NCBI GenBank assembly: GCA_014706295.1
Contig: JACSVZ010000007.1
Location: 59,720,975-59,784,974 of the forward strand
Direction: 5' to 3'
Source of the DNA: Lycocorax pyrrhopterus obiensis
Lineage: Eukaryota > Chordata > Aves > Passeriformes > Paradisaeidae
DNA: 64,000 nucleotides
In this document: piece by piece, positions 11,930 through 22,375 of the stretch
How the letters are laid out: each line of letters begins with the position of its first letter
Position numbering within the stretch: position 1 is the first letter of the stretch
Translations under genes and position numbers: made by a program
Notes under the pieces: model-generated
Told to the model about the DNA's origin: nothing
What the model saw: the letters and a program-made list of their open reading frames with translations, nothing else
Database searches by the model: none

Positions 11930-12250
11930 TGCACAGCTGGTAAAGAAATCATAAATCCGGAAAAAAAATATAAATCACGCATGAATGCAGACCCTGCTGC
12001 CAATAATTCCCACTCTTGGCTCAATTACCACTGCTCCTCTTGCAGCTGCACACATGCAGTCATTACTGAGCATTTTGGCTAAACTTATTTTGTCTTCTTT
12101 TAATGTCTGCCAGCTGAATCAAAGGTCTCCATGCAAGTGGTGTGCACCATGACACAATCCATGACACTTTCCTGGGGAGCTCCGAATCCCATAAAGCAAT
12201 AAATTGATTACAGCATGGAAAACATACAAAATCCTCATCTTTCCTCTCTG
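11930..12250. promoter_or_regulatory. Candidate non-coding regulatory block with TCF/LEF-like site
   Basis: Contains a consensus TCF/LEF-like ATCAAAGG at 12118-12125, CCAATAATT near 11999, and a CDX/HOX-like run CCATAAAGCAATAAATTG (from about 12189). Stop codons are frequent and no repeat signature is seen. This resembles conserved vertebrate enhancers, but motif presence alone is weak evidence. Confidence 0.3.
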
Positions 12251-13736
12251 GAAAAGAGACACGAGTGTGGTCCTCATGAAAAGCTACATCTCATCCTTTC
12301 AGAGGAAGAGCACCACCCCTGAGCAGGAATAAGCTGAGTTATTGCTAATCTGATGAATGAGGTCATAAATGAAAACTGCCTTCCCTCTAGGATAATTTTC
12401 TGGCAGTGGTCTCTGAGCACACTCTTTGCTCCTGCTTTCCTGATGCGAGATGTGCCATGCACAAGGCCACGGGTTTGCATGGTTCTGATCCCACACGTCA
12501 GACGCAGCATGTCAGGGGGAAGGCAAGGAAGGGAGGGCACAACAAGGGCTATTTTATGCCCCTAAAGTCCAAATGTGGAAGGTTGTAGCACAACACACCA
12601 ACACAGCCACAGCCTTCAGAACACAAATCAACCTAACCCAGGAGAAGATGACTATGGAAGAATCTAAGCTCAGGGAAGCAGTTACTGATATTTCTCCATC
12701 TTCCAGCCCCTCTCAGCACAAGGTTTTCCCAAGACAGATATGGCTTCTGTGCATCTCTCTTGCATGAACTTCTTTAGTGTTTGCTGGAGCTCTCTTAAAT
12801 GTCCCCACAGCTGACCAAGGCACTGTGTTTGTCCCACAAGCACCAGCCTTACATGGGAAGGTGCACCTCCTTTTGTGTGTGCTGAATTTCTTCTCACTTC
12901 CTCCTGGTCTTTCTGGTGGAAAAAAAGGGTGAAAATCCAGTTCCAGCCCTTCCTGGCAGTGCCAATATGTTTTCGACACTTAAGAGGCAGCCTGTATGGC
13001 ACACACAACACTCATGAGGTTTATGAGTCAAGCTCTTCCTTTTCCCAGTAAGTTTTCCAAAGTAGGTGTCTCAAGATGCCCATCTAACAAAGCTAGAAGA
13101 CATAATTGCCCTGACACTGATAAACACATTTGTAACCCTAATCCTAATTGCTCTGTGACCTCTGTGATATTTATGTCATGGGAAGGCTTGCTGGTTTAGA
13201 GTTCCCTCGGGTAAAACCATGCCAAACTTCTGGTGAATTACTGTCAGCTCATGTTAAGGCTTTCCCAAAGGAACTTGTCCATTGCCAGCAATAAATCTCA
13301 AATAATGGAAGAATTCAGTCAAAGCCTTGGTGTATCTACCCCTGAGAAACCATTTCAAACAGAAACCTCCAGGGTTGCCCAGGCAGGTTTGACACAAACC
13401 TTGGCCTTGACAGTAAAATTTCAGGAGTAGCTGGTGACTGGCTAGAGGACATGAGGTTTTAGACACATGAAATCCCTCCAGGTTGCAAATCATTAAACCC
13501 AGAGCAAAATGAGTCCCTGCAGAGAGCTGCAGCACTCACTGCATGATGAGTGACCCTCCATCACTTTTTCCACACAAGCTGGCGTGAGCAGCAGGACACC
13601 CCAGACGTGAGACTCTGACCTCACATGTGCTTAGCTCTGTAATGCTGTATCTGCAGAAAACAAGGAGTGATGAAGGAAAAAGTCAGTCCAGGAAGCTTTG
13701 TATACACATCAGGAATCATATATAAAAAATTAGCGC

Positions 13737-13753
13737 TTTTTTTTTTTTTTTTT
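13737..13753. repeat. Poly(T) tract, 17 bases
   Basis: Seventeen consecutive T residues about 30 bases upstream of the CR1 fragment at 13784. It is on the wrong side to be that element's tail. Probably simple slippage. Confidence 0.85.
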
Positions 13754-13783
13754 CCCAAGGCTCAGCTGCTGGAAACTGCAAGA

Positions 13784-13948
13784 GCATGCCAGAGAAATGT
13801 CTGGCATGGAAGTGTTCCAGGCCAGGTTGGATGGGGCTTGGAGCAACCTGATCTAGTGGAAGTTGTCCTTGCCCAGGATAGGGGGGTTGGAAAGAGGTAG
13901 TCCTGAAAATGCCTTCCAACCTAAACCATTCCATGATTCTGTGATCCG
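13784..13948 (+). mobile_element. CR1 LINE 3'-end fragment
   Basis: Plus-strand CR1 tail: GCCAGAGAAATGTCTGGC (a diverged form of the CCAGAGAAGCTGTGG module), CAGGCCAGGTTGGATGGGG, GAGCAACCTGATCTAGTGG, CCTTCCAACCTAAACC, then ATTCCATGATTCTGTG. Module order and spacing are typical; divergence is moderate. Confidence 0.93.
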
Positions 13949-14819
13949 ATGAAAGTCTGTCTTTCTAACTCAGACCTGGTCCTAAGTAGAAGTTTGAGGC
14001 TCTGTGGTCGCAGGGTGCACTGTTCTCATGCTGCCATCACAAATCCTGCTGAGCAGGATTATCTTTATTCCCAGACAGGAATGCACACTTGGCCTGTTCT
14101 TTTCTGACAAAATTCAGCTGTAGAAGCAAGGTGTTCTTGGAACCTTGACTGTAAAAGTGTTCTGGAAAGTGAGCTAACTAGGAGAACAAAGGATGACCCT
14201 GCAAAAGCACTGAGATTTAAATATTACAGGATGATTACACAACCCTATAAGCTCCCAGTGAATAAAAGTGTTACTTCTTAGGAGAGATCTGAGCCCACGG
14301 TTTTACACTTGAATTGACCAGACACAACAGCAAAGATTTAAAGTGTAAATTAATGCATCTATCAAGCTTATCCAGCATTATCCTGATTAATGATAAGCAT
14401 GTTCAAGAAGACTTTTACACCTAAAAGTTTTAACCAACTCTTGTAAGAGAGCAGGAGGGAATCAAACATCTGCAGGAGGACACGGAGATGGTCCTGCAAG
14501 GATGTCCATGATGAGGGTTCACAGGTGTGATTCTCTTCGGTGTCTCTGTTGCATTCATCTTGTCTTGCATCGGTTTGTTGGGAGGGAATTTGTTTCTTCT
14601 TAGCCTTTTGCCTCCTTCTAAAATGGCACATTTCATCTCTGTGTCTCTCTTAGGAAATATCACGCTGCTCACAGGGACTCTCATTGGCCAGTGTCCAGGT
14701 TACCTGGTGTCCTCCCTTCCTCCCCTGCCTTCTCCTCCATTTCCCAAGACTACAGACAGCCCGTTGCGAGGAAATCCTATTCTTCCTGATTGCTTGGAGA
14801 GCAGCTAGTCTCAAGGTCA

Positions 14820-15560
14820 CTTTTGTATATAAATTGCAGATATCGTATTAGCACCACTATTCAGGCATTCAGAACCAAGTCTAAACAGGAGAGCTCATCA
14901 ATTCAGCTGTCTCACGGCTAGACCTTCACCATTATGCATGGCTTCCTTTCCTTACTGATTACAGTACAGCAGATTCATTATTATTATTTTTAATTTGGTT
15001 ATATACAACTGCATGGTGTCTTTTAATTGCCTTTTCTTTTTCCAATTGAGCCGCTAAGGGATGTAAGCAAATTATATGGCTTAACAATTCTGCCTGCTGC
15101 AGACAGACTTGTGTGGCCAACACACCAAAGACACAGTGAAAACATTACCTTTTACTGGAAGTGTAAACTCAATAAACCCCCAGGAGAGCAATAAAAATGC
15201 AGTAGCCAGCAGATTTAACAAGGACATGCTCAGTGCACAGTGTAATCTTATTATGTGCTTAATGCCCAGTGGAATTACAGGAATTTGATTTAGCAACATC
15301 AGATTTCAGTTTCTCAAATTATACTGACTGCTTATAAATTAAGACTGCGATTTGGGATAATTGCTTTTCATTTGCATTGGCAAAGCCCATATATATTATA
15401 TTTATTCTCACTACGCTGTTTATATGTTTGAAGTGTCACAGAGTATTGCATTTGGGACTTAAACTGGGGTGATGGAGAGCTTTCCTTTGCATCAACGACA
15501 CTCATGTTACTTCCCCATTAAATCCGGGTAAATGTTCTACCCTGGTGATCTTTATATGCT
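14820..15560. promoter_or_regulatory. Candidate conserved non-coding element cluster
   Basis: This AT-rich stretch carries a perfect octamer ATTTGCAT at 15370-15377 with TTGGCA just downstream, several TTAATTT/TTTAATTGCC cores between 14985 and 15035, and CAATAAAAATGC near 15190. Stops are frequent in all frames and no repeat is recognised. POU, SOX and homeodomain sites at this density are common in deeply conserved enhancers of developmental genes. The conclusion rests on composition only. Confidence 0.35.
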
Positions 15561-17279
15561 TGAAAGGTCTATTTTATGGTTTCCCAAACCCGACTGAGCA
15601 GAGTGAAAGATGAGTGAGTTCTGGTGAAGGACTCCGTCTTCCTCTCCATCAGTCTGAGCTGTGACATATTCATTGGAAAGCCACTGACCTGCAGATGTGC
15701 AGTGAAGGAACAAGCACAACAGTGTCCTCCCAACCGTACCAGCATCATGCTCAGGAGTGTTTTCTCTTCACGTGGCCATTTTTTGGGCTCTGCCACTGCA
15801 GGGTGTGAATGAAGTGGGGAGAATGAGGCACTGAGTGATTAATTACCTCTGGGGAGGGGAGTGGTGATGTCAGCAGGGCCACCAGTGGACTGGCAGGTAA
15901 TGCTTGCAGGGTCATGAAGTGTATCCGTGAATGGCTATTGAACTGCATGAGCACATCATGAGCACTTGAACTCTGGGACAAATCATTTCATCTCAAGAGA
16001 AATGAATGAAATAATTAAATATAGTGGAATGAGCAAAGGGCACAGGAACAACTCTGGAAGAAGACAGGAAATACCTTTGCTGCTGATTTTGGCTTCCATG
16101 TCTGAGACATCTGTAAAATCTTAAACAACCATCTCTGTGCAAACTACACTGTACAGTAGAATGACTTGATTTACTGAAGATTGTTCAAACTGGCTCCTAA
16201 AACCCCAGGTTATCGGCATATCCTGGTCTGGAAAACCTCTACTGCTCCAAAGTCATTAAAAGATTATAATGAGTTGATTAAAAAATTAACAAGGCAACAA
16301 TTCAATGAAGCCTTGTACCACTGGGCGACAAATGTAGCTGCAATTGGTAAACACATCAACAAATTGCTGAGCACAATGCACATCTCTTTGCTTCCTGCAC
16401 AACACGTGAATCCAATGGCTCTCACCCAAGGAGGAGGGGAATAAAGTGTCATTTAAGCATTTTGGGATGCCCATGGATATTTGGTGTGAAACACAAGTAT
16501 CATCCTTTTTTTGACAAAGTAGAACTGATCCATCAAGGTCTTTAGCCTGAGATTAGGTTTAGGTGGCAGATCAGCTGTAGATAACTCAGAGACAGCTACA
16601 GAATTTTCCTGACTCCAGACTTACTTGGAAATTTAACTTGTTCCTTAATAATACTGTGTAAAATGACGACAAAGTCCTCTAGCGTTTTCCTAGGCTTCAA
16701 CTCATATTTGGGAAAGGAACAAAAAAATTTGAACACTATCCCAGCAGCTGCTGGTGCAAGGCTGCAGCCCAGGGCTTTCCTGGATTTTAGGGAGCCTTTT
16801 CCCAGGGTGAATATGATACTAGGACACCATTTCTGTAGCTCTGAGATCCTCCATGGGCACTGCAGGATACCTGTGCTGGTGGTGAGCACTAGCCCAGTGC
16901 CATGACATGGTCCATGCTGGGATCAGCCCACGCCACCTCTCCACCTTGGAGGCTCCACAGAGGCAATTTCTCCATCTTCACGGTCACCAAAAGGGTTCCC
17001 CATGGCAGAGCAGAGCCCCAGCATCCCCCTAAAGCCCTGGAGAACCTAACCAGGCATGTTCAGAGAAATACTGCACTGGAGCTGGTCTTTAAAAGCTCAG
17101 AAGGGTTCGCCCAAGATCAGCAAGAGAGAGAGAAAGCCAAAATGTCACATTTACCTTTCAGCGCTCCTGGCAGCTGAAAGCAGGGAGACCCATTAGAGCT
17201 CTTTTTTTCATTTCTCCAGCTCTGGTTCCCAGAAGGATTGTGTTCAGAGCTGTTTCTGGCAGTGTTCTGCATGCACTTT

Positions 17280-17680
17280 TAATCTGCCCCATCTGCACTC
17301 GGGGAGATGCCGCTCAGCCGCCTTTTCCAACATCGCGCCTGGCAGATTTATGCGTGTCGGCTCTGCGCTGCCATGCTGCACCGTGCTGTTAACCTTCATT
17401 AAGATGTTTTAATAATTGAATAAACGATGTGCCAGACATGCAGTTTAACCTCAGAGTGTAACGAAACAGAGGACACGATATCAACTGCGGTCCTGGAACA
17501 AATATCACCATAAATACCACTAAGTAGGTATCACACAAAAACACCTGCCCTTGACATTAAAAAACATGCTCAGCCACACCGAGAGGGGAATACAATACAT
17601 GATACATTACATCTTATCTGCATCTCAATGCCATGAAATGAGCATGGTTAATGCTTTAATAATCTGCCAGGGAACACTGT
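17280..17680. promoter_or_regulatory. Candidate regulatory block with a CpG-dense core
   Basis: About nine CpG lie in 17295-17385, followed directly by AT-rich sequence with TTTTAATAATTGAATAAACG (17407-17426). The pairing of a short CpG-dense core with homeodomain-like sites resembles the 2.1-2.7 kb region at smaller scale. No coding frame is recognised. Confidence 0.3.
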
Positions 17681-18007
17681 AGGCTCTACATCTGAGCTAA
17701 CCCATAAAAGAGGAAACTCTCTCATCTGTTGCCTCGAGCAAGATGAAATACCATGGGCCTCCCTTGGCAAAGAGGGGGCTTCTTTGTGCAATGACATAGA
17801 GAGGGTTCAGGAGGAGTTCTGTCACTGGCGATACTTCAAAGAGTGACATCGAATTAGGGCAGGAGGACAAACTCACAGAGATGCTTATTTGTCCCCGTGG
17901 ATCCCACGGGAAGTGAGAATGTGTTGGGGAAGCGTGTAAGAAACGAGGGATGGAAAAAGGGCCTTTCCCGGGGTCTAGCACTGCAGATCAGTCTGCTGCT
18001 GAGCAGG

Positions 18008-18071
18008 TGGCCATCTCACAAATCCCTGCTTGTACCTGATGGCCATCTCCCAAAACCCTGTTTGTACCTAA
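18008..18071. repeat. 32-bp tandem duplication
   Basis: Two adjacent units of 32 bases (18008-18039 and 18040-18071), each beginning TGGCCATCTC and containing TTGTACCT. They differ at about four positions. A second short duplication follows 30 bases later. Confidence 0.85.
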
Positions 18072-18099
18072 TGACCACAGGTGGTTCTGTCACCCACAG

Positions 18100-18138
18100 A
18101 TGTGTCTATCTACTTCCCATAAATGTGTCTATCTACTT
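18100..18138. repeat. 16-bp direct repeat, period 23
   Basis: ATGTGTCTATCTACTT occurs at 18100-18115 and again, unchanged, at 18123-18138, separated by seven bases. With the neighbouring 32-bp duplication this marks a small duplication-prone spot. Confidence 0.9.
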
Positions 18139-18144
18139 TAAACC

Positions 18145-18400
18145 CTTTAAAAATCTTTGGCCTCTACAGTCACAGGATGCAGCATGATCCCTTTTTTATC
18201 CACCCTGTAAAGAAATACTTCCTTGAGGTTTTGCACCCTCCTCACGTCCTCCTGGACACTGATGAGCTTTAAGGAGGTTGTTGCATAGCTGTACTCCACA
18301 CCGTGCATGACTTCACAGATCTCCATCACACCCCATTCCCAAGATTTCCCAGTTTCAGTGCCGGTTTCTGACAGATCTTATCCTTTTAATCAGTGAGACT
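18145..18400 (-). mobile_element. Ancient L3/CR1-like LINE 3'-end remnant
   Basis: The plus strand shows, in order, GTAAAGAAATACTTCCTTGA, TACTCCACACCGTGCATGAC, CACAGATCTCCATCACACCC, CCAAGATTTCCC and TTATCCTTTTAATC. This matches the well-known amniote pattern of an old CR1/L3-type LINE read antisense: GAAGAAATACTTCCTT, CTCCACACCATTCATGA, ATAGACCTCTATCATA and TCTCTTTTCCAAGCTGAAA, then TCTTTTTAATCTCTCC. Divergence is much higher than in the other CR1 pieces, so the insertion is old. The 60-codon minus frame at 18147-18329 is this repeat, not a gene. Confidence 0.6.
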
Positions 18401-21400
18401 GGATCCACCAAAAGCATTCAGAGCCTCCTTGCTTGCCCAGCTCCAAACCTAGGGAAGTTTGGGTAAAAAAGACATTTTGGGACAGGGTGGGTTTGCCTGG
18501 ATGCACACAGTGACCAGCAGGACGAGGACATTCAGCTAGCCAGAACTCACAGGCCAGGTTGGAGATTAATTTTCCAGTTTTTAATTTATCTGTCTCACCC
18601 AGGAGTTCACTGTTTTCCTGTCTTTAAATAAATATTTTTTTCTTGTGCTTATAATTTTTTGGGTAGTAATAAAACAGCTTCAAAGATCAAAAGCTCTTGG
18701 GGGGTCTTTCGGCACCTTCAAGGAATTAAAAAAATGAGCCGGGTTAGAGGGGGCAGCTCTGCTTCCAAGCAGACTTGCAGGCACACGTTTCCAAGTGATG
18801 CTTTCATTTTGAAAGGAAGCAAGGAAACCAACTTGACAGTCAGTAATTTTCCAATTTTCTTCTATGGGATAAAAAAATTCTAATGAAGAGTTTTTGTTGG
18901 AAGATTTGGGAAGGCAAAATCCAGAGCCAAAGTGCAGGTATGATGCTTTCCTCATTTGCATTTGCACCTGCTAGCAATCAAACTGGAATTTGCTGGGATC
19001 TAACACTTCCTGATCCCGGTCGTTTTACTGTAAAAGGAATTCCAGATGTGGGAATTTCTAAGTAAATTTTTAACTAAATTTCTAATTTCTAAGTGAAATG
19101 GCACTTTATCTGGGTCCGTTTCTGGGAACCATTTCTGTTTATTTGCCCATTGCTAGGGCTACTGGTCCTGTGAAGGAAATCAGCAAAACCCAGCAGAAAC
19201 CAGTTGCAGGACTGATCTGTAGAGGGGAAAAAAAAAAAAAAGAAATAAAAAAAGTCTGTGTCCCTTTGGGAGAAAGTGCTGGTGCCATTGAAATCCACAT
19301 CAAAACTTCCAGTGAGTTTAATAAGGGCATGATTAGGCCCCATGCCTAGTTCTGCTGGCAAAGGAGAATTATCAGTAACATGCTAAGGAGCCTCAATGGA
19401 GACTGATTTCAGCAAGAAATGAATATGCAAGGCTCCCCATTGCAGCTCTAATTTTGGGTACTGCAACATGTGATCCCAATCCAAACTGGGAAGGAGAAAT
19501 CTACAAGTACAAAAGCCATTACACTCCACGTTTAGAGAGCAACTGGCATGTCTGAAGCAGAGATTTCGATCAAGCTGTGCTTACCCAAAGGAGTTTTCTT
19601 CATGTGACAAGCCCCAGCAGATTTTCTGCTGGGACAGAACCACTTTCTGCATAGTTTTTGGGCTATGTGGAAAGTCACACCCCACACTGGTTTTTCTGTC
19701 ACCAGCACACAGAACAGCCAGTCCCAGTTCAGCTTTGGCTCCTATAGGATTCATTTTAGTGTACTTAGGCTGTATTTGGCCCTCCCATATCATCCCTTGA
19801 CCTCTTTATTTATCATTTAGGAACCTGACCACAGACCTTCTAGGCTTTCCTCTGTGTTCAGGGAAGGGACAGACAAGCTGGGCACAGGTGACATCCCTGG
19901 TGGCCTCCAAGGGATGCTGCAGGAGGTGAAAAATGTCCTGCAGGATGTTAGAAGATGGAAGAGAGCTGCTGTTCCCAGCCACATCTCCTGGGCCCCTCTG
20001 CTGGAAAGAGTCAGAGACCCACTCAGGCAGGAAAGCAGCGCCTGTTTTCTCTGAGAGGGTCTCCAGCACCATGGTGGGGTGAAATAGGGAAAACAAACCT
20101 CTCACTCAACCTGTCTCCAGGGGGGTTGAATGTGAAATTTAGATTAAACAAACCATGTAATGAAACATCCTAGATTCCCATTAACGGAAATCATAGCTGC
20201 AATCAGGAAGGATGAAGCACAGGGTCACATTTCCCCTTCTGGCACTGTCCCTCTCTCACACCCACCCTCATACACCACACACACTCTCATATCCACGAAC
20301 ACACAATCTTTCTCCTCCTGCCATGCTCCCCTGTGCATTTATAGGGAGGATGTGTTTTCCAAATGGTGACCCACGACACCACAGCAGTGCCAGGGCCAAT
20401 GACATGTAACAGTCCACCTGCCTTGGGATTTCCAGAGCTTTTAAAAATGATCCAGGACTGAGCATTTTATAATAGATTTAAAAGTTAAAATCCAGGTGAG
20501 AGCACGTCCTTCACATTGGCAGTCATTTCTGCAAGCCACTGACCCCCCTGAGCATCCCCACTGGCCCGGCTGCACGCCCTTCATCCCATTCCTCTATTGG
20601 ACCAGACTTCACCTTCCAAAAAGCCTCTCCAAAAAAGCTTTCCACGTCTGAGCCTAATTGTTTTATCAGAGCAAAACTTGAATTACGCTTTTAAAGTGAA
20701 GAAGACTCAGCAGAAGAGAGGTTAAAGCACAGGGGGCTGCAGACCTCCCTCCCCACCAATGTCCCGATGGTGCCGGAAGCGTCCCATGGTGGCAGCCTTG
20801 CAGGATGTCCCAGATCCCGCTGTGCCTGTCTCCACCTGGACAGCAAAGAGCCGCCCACATCGTGCTGGGAACAAGCTGAATTAAACAAACACCATCTGCC
20901 ACCGCTGCTGTCAACCAGAAAATGCTCACCACACTGCAAACACTGATGGAGCCGCGAAACGTCAGGAGGGTCAGCGAGACGACTCCGTGTTCACGAGCTC
21001 TAATCTCGTTACGTCTACGCCAGGTGGCTGAAAAGCTTTTATTGGGGTGGGAAACCTGCAATTCTCCATAAATGAGTCTTTCCAGAGGGGCAGATTTTCT
21101 GTGTTTTAACTTCCAGCCCTGTATTTCCTGGTGAAGGTCATTGGCTTTATGCCATGGTGGTTTTAGGGAGAAAATCCACATGAAGCTGATTTAGTCAAGT
21201 CTGTGAATGAGCTGGGGACAAAAACAGCTTATTTAGCCATGGCAAAAATTAGTAAAGTTGTACACTTCCACAATGGCATGGAAAGGTTAAGATGACAAGC
21301 TCATCAGTCATTCCTAGCTTCCAAGCATTTGGAGAAACTGCAACCCCTGTCTTGATCAAATACAGCAGGTGCAGGCCTTAGACAGATGAGGTGAGACTGC

Positions 21401-21623
21401 AAGAGCAGCTCAGACATCAAGTAACCACCCAGCCCTTTTCTCCCTCGAGAAGGCAGGAGCACATTCTCCAAAGGCAAAGGATTCCAGACAATTCATCAAA
21501 GAGCTGCAGCGTTTACTGATGATTGTTTATCTGGAGCCCAAATTCCCAACCAGATTCCTAAGCCAGACTCAGATAACTCACACCTGCTGAAAAACAACAA
21601 CAAAAAAAAACACCTTTAAAATT
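18401..21623. other. Gene-free stretch
   Basis: No gene is recognised. An octamer ATTTGCAT lies at 18954-18961 just upstream of a CACCTG E-box. A poly(A) run of 14 sits at 19228-19241. A CpG-dense patch at 20951-21020 is listed separately. A 171-codon minus frame (20666-21181) crosses that patch and has no recognisable domain. Confidence 0.6.
20951..21020. other. Short CpG-dense patch
   Basis: Ten CpG dinucleotides in 70 bases, including GCCGCGAAACGTC and GCGAGACGACTCCG, in sequence that is only moderately GC-rich. It is too short to be a CpG island. It could be a small unmethylated regulatory core or a chance cluster. Confidence 0.5.
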
Positions 21624-21812
21624 TTAGAATCATTACGGTTGGAAAAGATCAGATCATTGAGTCCAACCATTAACCAATACTGCCAGATTCATCACTAAGC
21701 CATCACCAAACCAGCCTAAGCACCACATCTACAGCTTTTATGAGCACATCCAGAGACAGTGATTCCCCCTCTTCCTAAGGCAGCCTGAGGAAGCCAATGC
21801 TTGGCCATCCTT
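21624..21812 (-). mobile_element. CR1 LINE 3'-end fragment, left part (interrupted by an LTR)
   Basis: Minus-strand CR1. On the plus strand it begins TTAGAATCATTACGGTTGG, then GAGTCCAACCATTAACC, CATCACTAAGCCATCACC and CAGTGATTCCCCCTCTTCC, reaching GGCCATCCTT at 21803-21812, where a solo LTR starts. The element resumes at 22341 with CCTTCCAGTGAAGAAATTT. Joined across the LTR, the two ends give the continuous CR1 pattern GGCCA-CCCTT-TCAGTGAAGAAATTT. It is the same subfamily type as the copy at 10297-10640. Confidence 0.92.
21807..21812. repeat. Left target-site duplication of the solo LTR
   Basis: ATCCTT directly precedes the terminal TG of the LTR and is repeated exactly at 22341-22346 directly after the terminal CA. 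A 6-bp duplication is typical of class II (ERVK-like, alpha/beta-retroviral) integrases. Confidence 0.85.
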
Positions 21813-21891
21813 TGCAGAGGCGAAAGAATGGGACATCACACAATGATCAATATGATCATGTGAAGCCATTTATTATTTGAAGAATATACAC

Positions 21892-21899
21892 TTATATAG
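21892..21899 (-). promoter_or_regulatory. LTR TATA box
   Basis: CTATATAA on the minus strand, about 65 bases downstream of the nearer CCAAT box and just upstream of AATAAA. This spacing is normal for a retroviral U3 promoter. Confidence 0.65.
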
Positions 21900-21957
21900 C
21901 ATTTTTAGTTCTAAATACGTGATGATTCGAACATTGTGTGGTCAAAAAGCAGTATAA

Positions 21958-22016
21958 TGATTGGATACTTGCTACTGTTAGTATGTTGTGTCTAAACTTC
22001 TGATTGGACACTTGCT
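21958..22016. repeat. CCAAT-containing direct repeat in LTR U3, period 43
   Basis: TGATTGGATACTTGCT (21958-21973) and TGATTGGACACTTGCT (22001-22016) differ at one base. Each includes an inverted CCAAT box, so the duplication doubles a likely NF-Y site in the LTR promoter. Confidence 0.85.
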
Positions 22017-22098
22017 GTGACAGCTATTCACCATATTTCAATTTCTCACGTCCTTTTTGTTCAGCATAATGTATCAATCTTGTTTGAACTAAATTATT

Positions 22099-22174
22099 GT
22101 TTCAGCAGTTCCTAAACTATAGTTCTTTCATATTACTGAACTTACTGTTTCAGCAATTCCTAAACTATATTTCT
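22099..22174. repeat. 48-bp period direct repeat in LTR U3
   Basis: Two 28-base copies starting GTTTCAGCARTTCCTAAACT lie at 22099-22126 and 22147-22174, differing at two positions. Duplicated upstream segments like this are common enhancer repeats in retroviral U3 regions. Confidence 0.88.
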
Positions 22175-22340
22175 ATTGTGCTGTGGTCAATACATACTTA
22201 TTTCATATCCTTGGGTTGTTTCTCTTCTTTCTTCCGTGGTGTTGTCAAAGATAGCATATCCTTTACTCAGCTTGATTCAATGCTGGGAAAGCTGGGTTGT
22301 GCATTCCCAGTGTCCGTTCTCCTGCAAAAATTCCTCAACA

Positions 22341-22375
22341 ATCCTTCCAGTGAAGAAATTTAAAAATCCCGGAGA
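22341..22375 (-). mobile_element. CR1 LINE fragment, right part (resumes after the LTR)
   Basis: ATCCTTCCAGTGAAGAAATT at 22341-22360 continues the minus-strand CR1 broken at 21812; the first six bases are the right target duplication. Similarity to CR1 fades after about 22375, taken here as the 5' truncation point. Confidence 0.8.

Larger units (their letters stand above)
10641..13783. other. Gene-free stretch with one candidate regulatory block
   Basis: No gene or repeat is recognised. Frames of 137 codons (10752-11165, plus) and 109 codons (12682-13011, minus) show no domain. The segment 11930-12250 has the composition of a regulatory element and is listed separately. Confidence 0.6.
13949..18007. 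other. Gene-free, AT-rich stretch with several enhancer-like blocks
   Basis: No gene or named repeat is recognised. The region is richer in AT than its neighbours, with dense TAAT, ATTA and octamer-like motifs around 14210-14420, 14820-15560 and 17280-17680. Reading frames are all under 100 codons. The lack of CR1 over about 4 kb fits, but does not prove, selection against insertion. Confidence 0.55.
21813..22340 (-). mobile_element. Solo LTR of an endogenous retrovirus, 528 bp
   Basis: On the plus strand the element runs TGCAGAGGCGAAAG... to ...TCCTCAACA, so on the coding (minus) strand it begins TGTTGAGG and ends CTCTGCA. It is flanked by identical 6-bp duplications (ATCCTT) and sits inside a CR1 copy. 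Promoter landmarks on the minus strand: two CCAAT boxes (complement ATTGG at 21960-21964 and 22003-22007), a TATATAAG-type TATA box at 21892-21899, and AATAAA at 21869-21874. This is a normal U3-R-U5 order, although AATAAA lies very close to the TATA box. U3 carries two sets of internal tandem repeats. No gag, pol or env sequence adjoins it, so it is a recombined solo LTR. The 6-bp duplication points to an ERVK-like family; the exact family is not known to me. Confidence 0.88.

Noticed and set aside
20666..21181. 171-codon minus-strand frame as a gene
   Set aside because: The open stretch coincides with a CpG-dense, stop-poor patch; no domain is recognisable.
22204..22262. Alternative LTR ends at either of two ATATCCTT sites
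   Set aside because: Neither gives a duplication directly adjoining CA. The end at 22340 gives an exact ATCCTT duplication and restores the CR1.
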